DNA from: Imperialibacter sp040222815
Lineage (GTDB): Bacteria; Bacteroidota; Bacteroidia; Cytophagales; Cyclobacteriaceae
NCBI RefSeq assembly: GCF_040222815.1
Contig: NZ_JAVKCH010000015.1
Coordinates: 248,001-312,000 of the forward strand
Direction: 5' to 3'
DNA: 64,000 bases
The notes under the pieces were generated by a model. That model saw only the letters and a program-made list of their open reading frames with translations, was not told the DNA's origin and ran no database searches. The position numbers and the translations under genes are program-made. Positions 52,703 through 62,238 of this stretch are shown in pieces. Numbering within the stretch: the first letter of the stretch is position 1; each line of letters begins with the position of its first letter.

Positions 52703-53160
52703 TTATTTAAATCCAGCCTGCTTGACAGTTCGTCAATCAATTTTTGCTCAGCACCTGAAATCCCGTCCGTAGCATTGGCAAACAGATACATTGATTCCAG
52801 TACCAAATCCTTTGCTGTTGGGTCTTCCTTAAGGAAGTCATTCAGTGCATTAATAAATTTCTTTCTCCAGCGTTCGCTATTGTCAATCAGGTAGCGAAAC
52901 TCTGTTTTGTACACATCGGAAAGGGATTCGACTTCGTCGGGGCTAGCTGCCAGGTTCTTGCCTAAATTTTCGGCAGCCCTTAGCACAGCATCCCATTCCT
53001 CTTTGTCCAACACCCCATCGCTCATAGAAACCAGAAGCGAAGGAAACATTTGAACCAAATAAGTAAATTGCTCAAGAGTAAGCTTGGCAGGGCGGTACCT
53101 CTGGTATTCCTGCTGTAATCGGTCGATGGCGTAAGACATGGTGTCGTTAATTGCGTTCAT
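52699..53160 (-). CDS. TerB-like helical protein, 153 aa
   Basis: This small all-helical protein has an acidic EF-type turn SDGVLDKEEWDAVLRAAENLG near residue 45 and a second ATDGISGAEQKLIDELSSRL near the end. That is the pattern of TerB/tellurite-resistance-like four-helix proteins. Its function is unknown, and no other ter genes lie here. It ends within the last codons of kmo on the opposite strand. Confidence 0.68.
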   Translation of the reverse strand: MNAINDTMSYAIDRLQQEYQRYRPAKLTLEQFTYLVQMFPSLLVSMSDGVLDKEEWDAVLRAAENLGKNLAASPDEVESLSDVYKTEFRYLIDNSERWRKKFINALNDFLKEDPTAKDLVLESMYLFANATDGISGAEQKLIDELSSRLDLNN

Positions 53161-53352
53161 TTTAAGTAGAAATCTAACTGCTGGTTGTCTTTACATCATC
53201 GATTAATACGCCTTACAAAATAAAGGTAACCAATTTTTAGAAACTATCTTATAAAAAATATAATTTTTTTTAGTAAAATTTTCCTGTGCGAAAAAATTGT
53301 GCTTAGAGAATAACCTAAGCCTGACTTTAATGTTACTAAGAAAATACATTTA

Positions 53353-54825
53353 ATGGAAAAAACCGTCGGAATTATTGGAGCGGGTATAGCAGGCATGGCT
53401 GCGGGTATCAGGTTGGCTAACAAAGGATATCAGGTTTCAATTTTTGAAGGAAACGATTATCCGGGAGGTAAATTGACTCAACTCAGGCTTGGGAAATATA
53501 GATTTGATGCTGGCCCTTCCCTATTTACAATGCCACATTTTGTTGATGAGTTATTCAAAATATCAAAAAAAGATCCGAAAAATCACTTCGCCTACAAGCG
53601 ACTCTCAACCACCGCTAATTATTTCTTCGATGACGGGATTTCTCTGAAGGCCTCTGCTAACCCACAACTACTGGCCACAGAGCTCGAGGAAAAGCTGGGA
53701 GAGCCAGCCGCAAACACACTGGCAGCTCTCAAGCACAGCTCATTTTTGTACGAGCACCTGGCCGACCTCTTTATTCACAGGTCGTTACACGATGTAAACA
53801 CGTTTTTCAATAAGCAGGCACTTAAGGCTTACAAAGTGCTGCACAAGCTTGACCTTTTCAGAACAATGCACGCTGCCAACCGACAAAGGTTCGCCAGGGA
53901 CAAAACCACGCAACTATTCAACAGGTATGCGACCTACAATGGCTCCAGTCCATATTTAACGCCTGCTACGATGAATATCATTCCCCACCTGGAGTTTGGT
54001 GTTGGTGCATTCATCCCAGAAAAAGGCATGCACCAAATCACAGAAAGTCTTTTCACCCTTGCGAAAGAGGGTGGTGTGGAGTTTTGTTTCAATAGCTCAG
54101 TTGAGAAAATCAATCTGAAGAGCGGCATGGTAACTGGACTCCGAGTCAACGGCCAGGATCATCCATTTGACAACATAGTCAGCAATATGGACATGGTGGC
54201 GACCTACAAGCGCTTGCTGCCGGACACAAAAGCACCAGCCAGGCTTTTGAACCAGCCAAAATCCAGCTCAGCCCTTATCTTCTACTGGGGAATTAAAAAG
54301 AATTTTAAGCAACTCGATCTCCACAATATTTTCTTTAGCAGTGACTATAAAAAGGAGTTTGATAATATATTCTCCAAGGGAGACATTTATGCCGACCCTA
54401 CAGTATATGTAAACATTACATCAAAAGAAGTGAGCGGCGATGCGCCAACCGGTTGCGAAAACTGGTTTGTGATGATCAACGTCCCTCACAATTCAGGGCA
54501 AGATTGGGGGCTGCTGAAAACCCAGGCTAAGGAACATATCCTTACAAAGCTTTCCAAGGTTTTGAAGACCGACATATCGGAACTGATTGAAGAAGAAGCA
54601 GTGCTTGACCCCATCAGCATTGAGTCAAAAACATCTTCCTCGCAAGGAGCCCTGTATGGCAACAGCTCTAACAATAGGTTTGCTGCCTTTCTCCGTCATC
54701 CCAACAGAAGCCGGAGGGTGAAAAATCTTTATTTCTGCGGAGGAAGCGTACACCCAGGAGGTGGCATTCCGCTGTGTCTATCGTCTGCCAAGATTGTGGC
54801 AAGCTATTTTCCAGACCTACACTGA
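53353..54825 (+). CDS. crtD: Carotenoid desaturase of the CrtI/CrtD family, CrtD-like
   Basis: The 490-residue FAD enzyme has GAGIAGMAAGIRLANKGYQ, PGGKL, RFDAGPSLFTMP and the C-terminal GGSVHPGGGIPLCLSSAKI. The AGPSLFTMP form resembles 1-hydroxycarotenoid 3,4-desaturases (CrtD) more than phytoene desaturases (CrtI), so I favour CrtD; CrtI remains possible. No crtB, crtY or crtF-type gene is nearby. A short inverted repeat (GCTTAG 53301-53306, CTAAGC 53315-53320) lies upstream. Its stop overlaps the convergent transglycosylase gene by 9 bases. Confidence 0.72.
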   Translation: MEKTVGIIGAGIAGMAAGIRLANKGYQVSIFEGNDYPGGKLTQLRLGKYRFDAGPSLFTMPHFVDELFKISKKDPKNHFAYKRLSTTANYFFDDGISLKASANPQLLATELEEKLGEPAANTLAALKHSSFLYEHLADLFIHRSLHDVNTFFNKQALKAYKVLHKLDLFRTMHAANRQRFARDKTTQLFNRYATYNGSSPYLTPATMNIIPHLEFGVGAFIPEKGMHQITESLFTLAKEGGVEFCFNSSVEKINLKSGMVTGLRVNGQDHPFDNIVSNMDMVATYKRLLPDTKAPARLLNQPKSSSALIFYWGIKKNFKQLDLHNIFFSSDYKKEFDNIFSKGDIYADPTVYVNITSKEVSGDAPTGCENWFVMINVPHNSGQDWGLLKTQAKEHILTKLSKVLKTDISELIEEEAVLDPISIESKTSSSQGALYGNSSNNRFAAFLRHPNRSRRVKNLYFCGGSVHPGGGIPLCLSSAKIVASYFPDLH

Positions 54826-56313
54826 AATCATTTGAGAATACTGATCGAACAGAGACAAGATGTCGGCAACGTAATTGACCGGTTCGGCTCCACGACAATA
54901 ACCAAATTCGGCTACAGGGTCATTAAAATAATTCGGTTCTGATTTTTTCAGAAGATACTCCGAAACATCGTTCCAGCTAGTAGCATCTCCATGATACTTC
55001 TCAGTGAGCTTAACCGCATCTATCACATGGCCCTGGCCAACATTATACGATGCCAATACAAACTTTATCCGCTCCTTTTTATCGGGAATGCGCTTAGTCC
55101 ACAATTTATCCAGCCATAGCAAGTACTTAACTCCTGCGTTGATACTCTGAGTGGGATCTGTCAGGTCTTTTGCTCCATAAAGCTCGCCAGTGTCAGGCAC
55201 CAACTGCATGAGTCCGACAGCTCCTGCCCACGATCTCGCTTTGGGTTTGAACTGAGACTCCTTAAATACCATTGCAGCCAGCAGCTTCCAATCCCAGCCC
55301 AGTTCATGAGAAGCTGCTTTAATTTCCTCATCGTAAGGAGAAATGGTGTTGCTGTTCAGGTTAGAAAAGTCACTTTGAGCCAGCAATGTATATGTCTTCG
55401 TGTTCTTGAAATACCGGTTATAAATAACATAGTAATCGGCCGTTTTCCGCATACCATCGATCCAAAGGTTCAAAGACTCCTGTAGTTGGCTTGCGTTTTT
55501 TCTTATACCCCAGGCTATTTGCTGCGGCAGGCTAATAGCGGTATTAACGTCGAGAATAGGAAAATAGGTGGCGTTGAGCAGGGCAACATTCTCCTCTGCC
55601 ACCGTGTATTGAATTTTGCCTGTGGCCACCTCATGGATCAGGTTCTCAGTTGTCTGCTCAGCAGAAGCAGGAACAAGCAGGATGTCACCTCCTATTTCAT
55701 CGCTTAGGTTCTCCAATCTGCTTATGTATGAGGAGCCTTTGCGCACAACGATCTCTTTACCAATCAAATCCACCGGATTCGTCAAAAGCTGGTCTTCTAT
55801 CTCATGCAGCTTCATCTGGTACCAATTTTCAGGCTTTCGTTGTATAAGCACCAGCCTTACAAGATTGTGGTAATGCGTAAAGGCAATCCTTTCTTTTCGT
55901 TCTTTGGTAACAGTAAGGTTGTAAGCCAAAATATCACCCTCACCGCTATTGAGTTTCCTGAAACTTTCCTCCAGGTCCTGAGAAATTATGAACTGTAGCC
56001 GCACCCCAATTGACTTGGCATACCTGCGCAGCAGCTCATAATCGTAGCCCATGGGTTGGCCTTTGTAAATAAAGTAGCTTGTAGAACTGTTTTCAATGAT
56101 GACCTTCAAAACACCCCGGGCCTTAATCTTGTCAAGGTCGAGGTTGACTACTTCTTCGGTCGCTTTCTTATTCTTTTCAATGGCTTTCGAATCAGAAGAA
56201 GTCCTGCCGCATCCTGCAAAAAGACACAGGGAGAAGCAAAGGAGCAATCGATAGCGAATGCTAAATGTGGGGAGACACAACAGCGTTATCAGGGTACGTT
56301 TGCAAAGAAACAT
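54817..56313 (-). CDS. MltF-like lytic transglycosylase lipoprotein
   Basis: The 498-residue protein has a lipoprotein signal (CLFAGCGRT) and an extracellular solute-binding-type domain (about 60-300: GVLKVIIENSSTSYFIYKGQ, GYDYELLRRYAKSIG). A C-terminal SLT domain carries the catalytic glutamate in MVFKESQFKPKARSWAG, then GLMQLVPDTG and NVGQGHVIDA. This is the MltF layout: it cleaves peptidoglycan glycan strands, with the N-terminal domain regulating activity. It is a single gene, downstream of nothing on its strand. Confidence 0.9.
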   Translation of the reverse strand: MFLCKRTLITLLCLPTFSIRYRLLLCFSLCLFAGCGRTSSDSKAIEKNKKATEEVVNLDLDKIKARGVLKVIIENSSTSYFIYKGQPMGYDYELLRRYAKSIGVRLQFIISQDLEESFRKLNSGEGDILAYNLTVTKERKERIAFTHYHNLVRLVLIQRKPENWYQMKLHEIEDQLLTNPVDLIGKEIVVRKGSSYISRLENLSDEIGGDILLVPASAEQTTENLIHEVATGKIQYTVAEENVALLNATYFPILDVNTAISLPQQIAWGIRKNASQLQESLNLWIDGMRKTADYYVIYNRYFKNTKTYTLLAQSDFSNLNSNTISPYDEEIKAASHELGWDWKLLAAMVFKESQFKPKARSWAGAVGLMQLVPDTGELYGAKDLTDPTQSINAGVKYLLWLDKLWTKRIPDKKERIKFVLASYNVGQGHVIDAVKLTEKYHGDATSWNDVSEYLLKKSEPNYFNDPVAEFGYCRGAEPVNYVADILSLFDQYSQMISV

Positions 56314-56398
56314 ATCCTAAAATAGGCTTTTTTTGGTAAAAAACTAGTTTTGATTTCTAAAGACACGGGACGGGAGGTCACGCCACCCTTTCTGCAAC

Positions 56399-57727
56399 CT
56401 ACTCTGAGAACGTCGTGATCAGGCTCCCGCTCAGCCTGAGCAGCTCAATTTCAGCCAGCTTTGTTGAGAAGGCGGCATTGATAAGACGGCTCTCAGCCTG
56501 TACGGCGTTTATTTGTGCCTCTCTTAGCTCCAAAGGTGTATAATTACCAAGCTGATATCTCTCCAATGCAATGCTTTCATTTTCACGGGCGACCTCGAGA
56601 TTTTGCCGTTCAATATTGATAAGGTCCAGGCTTGTGATGTACCCATTGTACATCTTGTTAATGTCGGCTTCAAGAGACAATCTCAAATCTGCTATTGAGT
56701 ATTCTGCCGTCTCCATTAGCACCTTTGCGTTCTGCACTCTTCGGTTAAGATTAAACCCATTGAAGATATTTACGCTTGCAGTCACCCCGTAGTTAAAGCC
56801 ATTCGTTCTGGTCAGCGCAGCAAAGCCAACCTGCGAACTGCTATTGCCTTTTGAATATGCTGTAGTTAGAGAGACAATTGGGAATCGATCACTTTTCAAT
56901 TCCCTCATTTGTAAGTGAGCAATGTTCAGTTGTCTTTGCGACTGAAGCAAAGAAGGGTTCTTCATGTTTGCCGATTCAAGCAGCTCGCCCAAAACCAAAT
57001 TTTCGTTGATATCAATCGTTTGGTCAACTTCAACGCCTGCCTCGATTTCTCTTGCCAGTACTCTGTTAAGATCTACCTTGGCTTGGTATAGCAACTGTTC
57101 CTCATTGATCAACAAAGTTTTGTCGGTATTGAAGTCGACTTGAGCAGCTAGGAACTCAACCTTGCTCGCTTTACCTATTTCATATTTATTTTGTGCTATT
57201 TCAAGTCTTCTTTCGGACAGCTGCAACGAGTTGTTTAGCACCTTTATTCGCTCCACTTCCAGGGCTACAGTATAGTAAGTGGACAGCACTTCTGCCACTG
57301 TGTTCTCCATTGTCACTTTCATCAACAAGTTGCTGGCTTCGTTCTGCTGCCCCAACCTGTCATAGGCATAAAACATTCCTAATCCATCGAAAACAACCCA
57401 GTTAAATGAGGCACCTATACTAGCCTGCTCCGACTTTGCCCCCTGAATATCAACTATTGTTCCGTTCGCATCGTTTCGCTCCTGATAAGTATCATTGGAT
57501 GCAAAGTTTTTAAATGCTGTAACTCCAACAGTCGGTAAAAACCCAGCATTGCCCCTCGTAACATCATTTTCAGAAATTTCCCGGGTATTGTCAGCTATTT
57601 TAATGTTGTAGTTGCTTTCAAGCGCTATCCTTACCGCCTCTGGCAGGCTCATTATGTCCTGAGACATCAAGCTCTCTGATAGCAGCAGCGCACCCAGAAC
57701 AAAAAACGCAATCCTCACTTTGTTCAT
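56399..57727 (-). CDS. TolC-family outer-membrane efflux protein
   Basis: The 442-residue protein has a signal peptide (LLLSESLMSQ) and paired long helical repeats typical of TolC, with an LPEAVRIALESNYNI start and an NGFNLNRRVQNAKVLMETAEY repeat. It forms the outer-membrane channel of the tripartite pump encoded by the two genes upstream, 15 bases after the RND permease. It is the last gene of the operon. The substrates are unknown. Confidence 0.92.
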   Translation of the reverse strand: MNKVRIAFFVLGALLLSESLMSQDIMSLPEAVRIALESNYNIKIADNTREISENDVTRGNAGFLPTVGVTAFKNFASNDTYQERNDANGTIVDIQGAKSEQASIGASFNWVVFDGLGMFYAYDRLGQQNEASNLLMKVTMENTVAEVLSTYYTVALEVERIKVLNNSLQLSERRLEIAQNKYEIGKASKVEFLAAQVDFNTDKTLLINEEQLLYQAKVDLNRVLAREIEAGVEVDQTIDINENLVLGELLESANMKNPSLLQSQRQLNIAHLQMRELKSDRFPIVSLTTAYSKGNSSSQVGFAALTRTNGFNYGVTASVNIFNGFNLNRRVQNAKVLMETAEYSIADLRLSLEADINKMYNGYITSLDLINIERQNLEVARENESIALERYQLGNYTPLELREAQINAVQAESRLINAAFSTKLAEIELLRLSGSLITTFSE

Positions 57728-57742
57728 ATTATTATTTAAAAA

Positions 57743-60700
57743 TTAAAATCTAGCCATTCGTTTTTCCTTGCCAGAGATGTAGATATACATGGCAGGTATT
57801 ACATAAAGGGTGAGTATTGTTGCAAATAACAGTCCTCCAATGATGGCGATACCCATCGACACACGACTTTCAGACCCGGCGCCGAGCGCCAATGCAATTG
57901 GCAGAATACCCAGGATAGTCGAAAGGCTTGTCATCAGAATGGGGCGAAATCGCTGCTGTGCCGCACCGACTATGGCTTCTTCCACCGGGATGTCATGAGC
58001 TTTGCGTTGGTTGGCAAATTCCACAATCAAAATGCCGTTTTTGGTTACCAAGCCAATCAGCATGATAATACCTATCTGGCTGAATATGTTGAGTGTCTGG
58101 TCAAAGTACCATAGCGATAGAAAGGCCCCTGCAATTGCCATGGGCACAGTAAGCATAATAATAAATGGGTCTCTGAAGCTTTCAAACTGAGCCGCCAGCA
58201 CCAGGTAAATCAAAATAAGAGCAAATATAAAGGCGAAGTACAAACTTGAAGAAGAGTCTCTGAACTCTGCCGAAGGGCCAGATAACTCTGTTTGAAAAGT
58301 GCCGTCAAGGACACGGGCTGCAATGGCATCCATAGCATCAATTCCATCCTTGATAGTGTAGCCGGGCACCAACGATGCCGATACAGTTGCAGACACAAAT
58401 CTGTTGTAGCGATAGAGTTGAGGTGGTGTGCTTTGCTCAGTAATCTTTACCAGGTTATCCATCTGGATAAGATCTCCCACCTGGTTCTTCACATAAAGTG
58501 CCTTCAGGTCAAGCGGGTCGTTTCGATCTTCTCTGTCCACCTGCCCTATTATTTGGTACTGCTTTCCGTCTTTGATGAAATAACCAAACCTGGAACCGCT
58601 CAATCCAAGTTGGAGCGTTTGAGCGACATCCCGGATCGATACATTCAAACTACGGGCCTTGTCACGGTCTATTTCTATGTTGATCTCAGGCTTTGTAAAT
58701 TTCAGGTCGAGATCAACAAAATCGAAATGCTCGTCGTCAGTTGCGGCATCGACAAAGGCTGGCAACACTTCTTTCAATTTCTCAATGGTAGTAGCCTGTA
58801 TCACATACTGGACAGGTAGTCCGCCCCTTCTGTTACCTATCGATTGGCTTTGAGAAACAAAAGAGCGGGCTTCTGTCATTCTCATAACCAAAGGGCTGAT
58901 AGCATTCACCACATCCTGCTGTGACCGGGTTCGCTCCGACGGGTCGACCATCATCACCCTCACATTTCCAGAATTCACGGACCCCGATGATCCAAAGCTG
59001 GGGCTGGTCATGCTTATGAGCGCCTCTTTTTCAGGCACTGCCTCACTGATCAACGCAAGCATCTTATCAAGGTAGGCGTCCATATACTCGAAGGTGGCTC
59101 CCTCCGGGCCGGTGCTGTTAATCCTGAACTCACCCCTGTCTTCCATGGGAGACAGCTCGCTTTGGATATTATTATTGAGCAGGTAAATGCCCCCAAAAGA
59201 AAGTACCAGAATGACTAAAGCGAGCCATTTACGAGCCATAAAGTTTTCAAGCGACTTGTTATAGCCTTCGTTCATCCAATCGAAGAATGGCTCTGTTACT
59301 CGATACAGCCACTGCTTTTTCTCTCTTTTTTTAAGAATTTTGGTAGAGAGCATTGGCGTAAGCGTAAGGGCAACAAACGACGATATTATTACCGCTCCTG
59401 CCACGACGATGCCAAACTCCCTGAAAAGTCGGCCTGTGAGCCCGTCAAGAAACACAACAGGCATAAACACCGCCACCAACGCCACGGTGGTGGAGATAAC
59501 AGCGAAGAATATCTCCGTCGAGCCCTTTAGTCCGGCCTCCAGCGGCGACATCCCATCTTCTATCTTGGTATAAATATTCTCCAACACCACAATTGTGTCA
59601 TCCACCACGAGTCCTATTGACAGCACGATGCCGAGAAGCGTAAGTACGTTGATGGTGAACCCGGCAAGGTACATGATGAAGAAAGTACCTATCAGGGAAA
59701 TTGGGATGGTGGCGACAGGAATTAGCGTGGTTCGCCAATCACGCAGGAAAGCGAAAATGATCAACACCACCAGCACAAAAGCCATGAAAATAGTCTCCTG
59801 CACCTCAGTAATAGATTGCCTCACATACTCCGTGACATCAAACCCGATTCCGAGTTCAATATCGGCGGGGAGGTCCTTCTTGATAAACTCCAGCCTGCGG
59901 TAAAACTCGTCTACAATCTCTATGATATTCGTTCCGGGCTGTGCCTGAAGCACAACGCCAACCATGGGCACGCCATCTCTTTTAAGTATGGTTCGGTTGT
60001 TTTCTGGTCCCAGCTCAGCCCTTCCAACATCCTGAAAACGCACAACATTGTTGTCGTCCTCTTTGACGATAAGCTGGTTGAATTCTTCTGGTGTGGAAAT
60101 GCGGCCCATGGTTCTCACCGTGAGTTCCATGTTGGTTCCTTCTACCAGCCCCGAGGGAAGTTCGACGTTGTCACGTGTGACTGCATTCAGCACCTCCAAT
60201 GGCGTGAGTGAGTAAGCCGCCAGCTTGGCAGGATCCATCCAAAGCCTCATAGAGTAGCGGCGCTCACCCCAAATCTGGACGGCCGCCACTCCTTTTATCG
60301 TCTGAAGTCTTTCTTTAAAAATATTCTCTGCTACATCGGAAAGGCCCAAAAGGGTCCTTTTGTCACTTTTTACATTCAAAAAAACAAGGGGCATAGCATC
60401 TGCATCCGCTTTTCTCACCGACGGCGGGTCACAGTCGGGTGGAAGGTTTCTGGTAGCCCTCGACACCCGGTCTCTGACGTCGTTGGCGGCAGCTTCCAGG
60501 TCAATTTCCAGGTCAAACTCAACCCTGATAGAGCTGGCGCCATCCCTACTTGTGGACGTAAGACTTTTGATGCCGGCAATTCCGTTGATCGACTCTTCCA
60601 GGGGCTCGGTGATCTGCGACTCAATGATGCTCGCATTGGCTCCGGTGTAAGAGGTGCTTACTGAGATAATAGGCGGATCGACACTAGGATACTCTCTGAT

Positions 60701-60802
60701 ACCCAGAAAGTTGAATCCTATGATGCCAAAAATGATGATAATGATGGACATTACCACCGCCAGCACGGGTCTGTTAATACTGATGTTGGATAGACCTGCC
60801 AT
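57743..60802 (-). CDS. RND efflux permease (AcrB/MexF class)
   Basis: The 1019-residue protein has twelve membrane helices and two large periplasmic loops, with the RND proton-relay aspartates in GLVVDDTIVVLENI and the conserved RPVLAVVMSIIIIIFGIIG start. Proton-driven export of hydrophobic compounds is expected. The length and motifs fit the hydrophobe/amphiphile family rather than the heavy-metal CusA type. Adaptor and TolC genes flank it with 12- and 15-base gaps. Confidence 0.94.
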   Translation of the reverse strand: MAGLSNISINRPVLAVVMSIIIIIFGIIGFNFLGIREYPSVDPPIISVSTSYTGANASIIESQITEPLEESINGIAGIKSLTSTSRDGASSIRVEFDLEIDLEAAANDVRDRVSRATRNLPPDCDPPSVRKADADAMPLVFLNVKSDKRTLLGLSDVAENIFKERLQTIKGVAAVQIWGERRYSMRLWMDPAKLAAYSLTPLEVLNAVTRDNVELPSGLVEGTNMELTVRTMGRISTPEEFNQLIVKEDDNNVVRFQDVGRAELGPENNRTILKRDGVPMVGVVLQAQPGTNIIEIVDEFYRRLEFIKKDLPADIELGIGFDVTEYVRQSITEVQETIFMAFVLVVLIIFAFLRDWRTTLIPVATIPISLIGTFFIMYLAGFTINVLTLLGIVLSIGLVVDDTIVVLENIYTKIEDGMSPLEAGLKGSTEIFFAVISTTVALVAVFMPVVFLDGLTGRLFREFGIVVAGAVIISSFVALTLTPMLSTKILKKREKKQWLYRVTEPFFDWMNEGYNKSLENFMARKWLALVILVLSFGGIYLLNNNIQSELSPMEDRGEFRINSTGPEGATFEYMDAYLDKMLALISEAVPEKEALISMTSPSFGSSGSVNSGNVRVMMVDPSERTRSQQDVVNAISPLVMRMTEARSFVSQSQSIGNRRGGLPVQYVIQATTIEKLKEVLPAFVDAATDDEHFDFVDLDLKFTKPEINIEIDRDKARSLNVSIRDVAQTLQLGLSGSRFGYFIKDGKQYQIIGQVDREDRNDPLDLKALYVKNQVGDLIQMDNLVKITEQSTPPQLYRYNRFVSATVSASLVPGYTIKDGIDAMDAIAARVLDGTFQTELSGPSAEFRDSSSSLYFAFIFALILIYLVLAAQFESFRDPFIIMLTVPMAIAGAFLSLWYFDQTLNIFSQIGIIMLIGLVTKNGILIVEFANQRKAHDIPVEEAIVGAAQQRFRPILMTSLSTILGILPIALALGAGSESRVSMGIAIIGGLLFATILTLYVIPAMYIYISGKEKRMARF

Positions 60803-60814
60803 AGTTTTAATGTT

Positions 60815-61888
60815 TTAGTTAAAATCCGTGATCTCCACAACAGAATTCGGGCGGATCTGGAGTAGCCCTGAAGTGATCACTGTGTCGCCTTCCTTAATGC
60901 CCTCAATTATTTCAATGCTGTTGGCAGTACGTATACCTATTGTAACGGGCTGCTCAACCACTTTTCCTCCTCTCTCAAGGAATACTTTATGGCCAGCCAG
61001 GTCATTTACAACAGCTATAGACGGCACCATTAAAGCATTGTCTTTGTGGTTCAATACCACCTCCACCCTCGTAAACAACCCGGGGAACAGTTCTCCTTTG
61101 GAGTTGTCGCTGGTTGCCCTTATCCTCATGGTTCTGGTAGCCTGGTCAATTTGAGGCTCAACAGCGTAAACAGTACCCTGATAGGTCTTATCGGAAGCGT
61201 CGGTAGTAAAGAAAATCGGGTCGCCGTCATTTATCACTGTTCCATACTTTCCAGGAATTGAAAACTCTACTTTGATAGGATTGATGTTGATTAAACTTGC
61301 AATACGGGAGTTTGAGTTGATGAAGGCTCCATCACTAATATATCTCAAGCCAATGGTGCCATTGAAAGGCGCCCTGATCTTGCTTTTTGCAATTTGAGCT
61401 TCCAGCACTTTGATGTCAGCAGAGGCAGTGTTTAACTCAGTCAATGCCACGTCATACTCTTCCTGGCTAATTGCTTCCTTTTCAAGCAGCTGACGTTGGC
61501 GATATTCACTGGTCTCTCTCAGCTTCTTCGAGAATTTCAATTTCTCCAACTGGGCCTCCTGGTCTTCTGTATTTAAAGTCAGCAGCAGGTCTCCCTTTTT
61601 TACCTTAGATCCTTCTTTGAAATAAATTTTTTGCACAACTCCGGATACTTCGGACGCAATCTCTACCGCCTCATTGGCGATAAGAGCACCTGTAATAACC
61701 AGTTTATCATCAAGAGCCTCTGGCTTCATAACTATGGCTGTCACTGGCAGCGCCCCACCTGAGGATCTTGTCTCACTCTGAGCAACTTCTTCACTCTGGG
61801 AAATAAAATGCAACCTTCGGTCGGCCAGATACACCAAAACAACCAACACCATTACATAAAATAGTACCCTTCTAACTGTTTTCTTCAT
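60815..61888 (-). CDS. RND efflux periplasmic adaptor (membrane fusion protein)
   Basis: From the ATG at 61888 the protein has 357 residues: one N-terminal anchor, a lipoyl-like barrel-sandwich (VVQKIYFKEGSKVKKGDLLL), a helical hairpin (AQLEKLKFSKKLRETSEYRQ), the second lipoyl half and a beta-barrel ending with GLLQIRPNSVVEI. It links the RND pump to TolC. It is the first gene of the operon. A longer in-frame start at 61957 would extend it into the promoter region. Confidence 0.93.
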   Translation of the reverse strand: MKKTVRRVLFYVMVLVVLVYLADRRLHFISQSEEVAQSETRSSGGALPVTAIVMKPEALDDKLVITGALIANEAVEIASEVSGVVQKIYFKEGSKVKKGDLLLTLNTEDQEAQLEKLKFSKKLRETSEYRQRQLLEKEAISQEEYDVALTELNTASADIKVLEAQIAKSKIRAPFNGTIGLRYISDGAFINSNSRIASLININPIKVEFSIPGKYGTVINDGDPIFFTTDASDKTYQGTVYAVEPQIDQATRTMRIRATSDNSKGELFPGLFTRVEVVLNHKDNALMVPSIAVVNDLAGHKVFLERGGKVVEQPVTIGIRTANSIEIIEGIKEGDTVITSGLLQIRPNSVVEITDFN

Positions 61889-62186
61889 ACGTTTGGTTGA
61901 TAGAACGATCCGTTTTTGCGGATTTCTATTTTTCGGAAATGACAAAATTACACTCAAAAAACGGCGTACATTGCAATTTGTTTGTTGTTTGTGGCAAGCG
62001 GGGTGAAGGGTAAATAAATGGCTTTAAATCGTCGCTAAATTGTAACCGCTTATGTATGTCCCCTTAAAAGTGGGAAAGTCTGTTTGATTCTTCGAGAAGT
62101 CTGCAAAACTGAGTTGGAAAGAACAATTACTTACCACCTCAAGGATAAGTGATTTCGCAATCCCATTTTTCTATGATCAAGAAGAC
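61889..62186. other. Non-coding stretch before the efflux operon
   Basis: This stretch of about 300 bases holds the efflux promoter candidate at its left end. I see no ORF, tRNA or clear operator palindrome in the remainder. No TetR- or MarR-type regulator is encoded next to the pump. Confidence 0.5.
61943..61976 (-). promoter_or_regulatory. Promoter candidate for the efflux operon
   Basis: On the minus strand TAATTTTG (61943-61950) matches TAnnTTTG, with a TTG at 61974-61976, 23 bases upstream. The predicted leader is about 50 bases before the adaptor ATG. The long spacing makes it moderate. Confidence 0.45.
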
Positions 62187-62218
62187 AAAAAAAGAGGCTC
62201 TAGCGAGCCTCTTTTTTT
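62187..62218. terminator. Bidirectional terminator after the truncated TonB receptor gene
   Basis: AAAAAAAGAGGCTC (62187-62200) and GAGCCTCTTTTTTT (62205-62218) form a perfect stem around TAGC, with T-runs on either reading. It ends the minus-strand receptor gene 20 bases after its stop. Confidence 0.88.
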
Positions 62219-62238
62219 GCATTACATTATGAAGTAAA

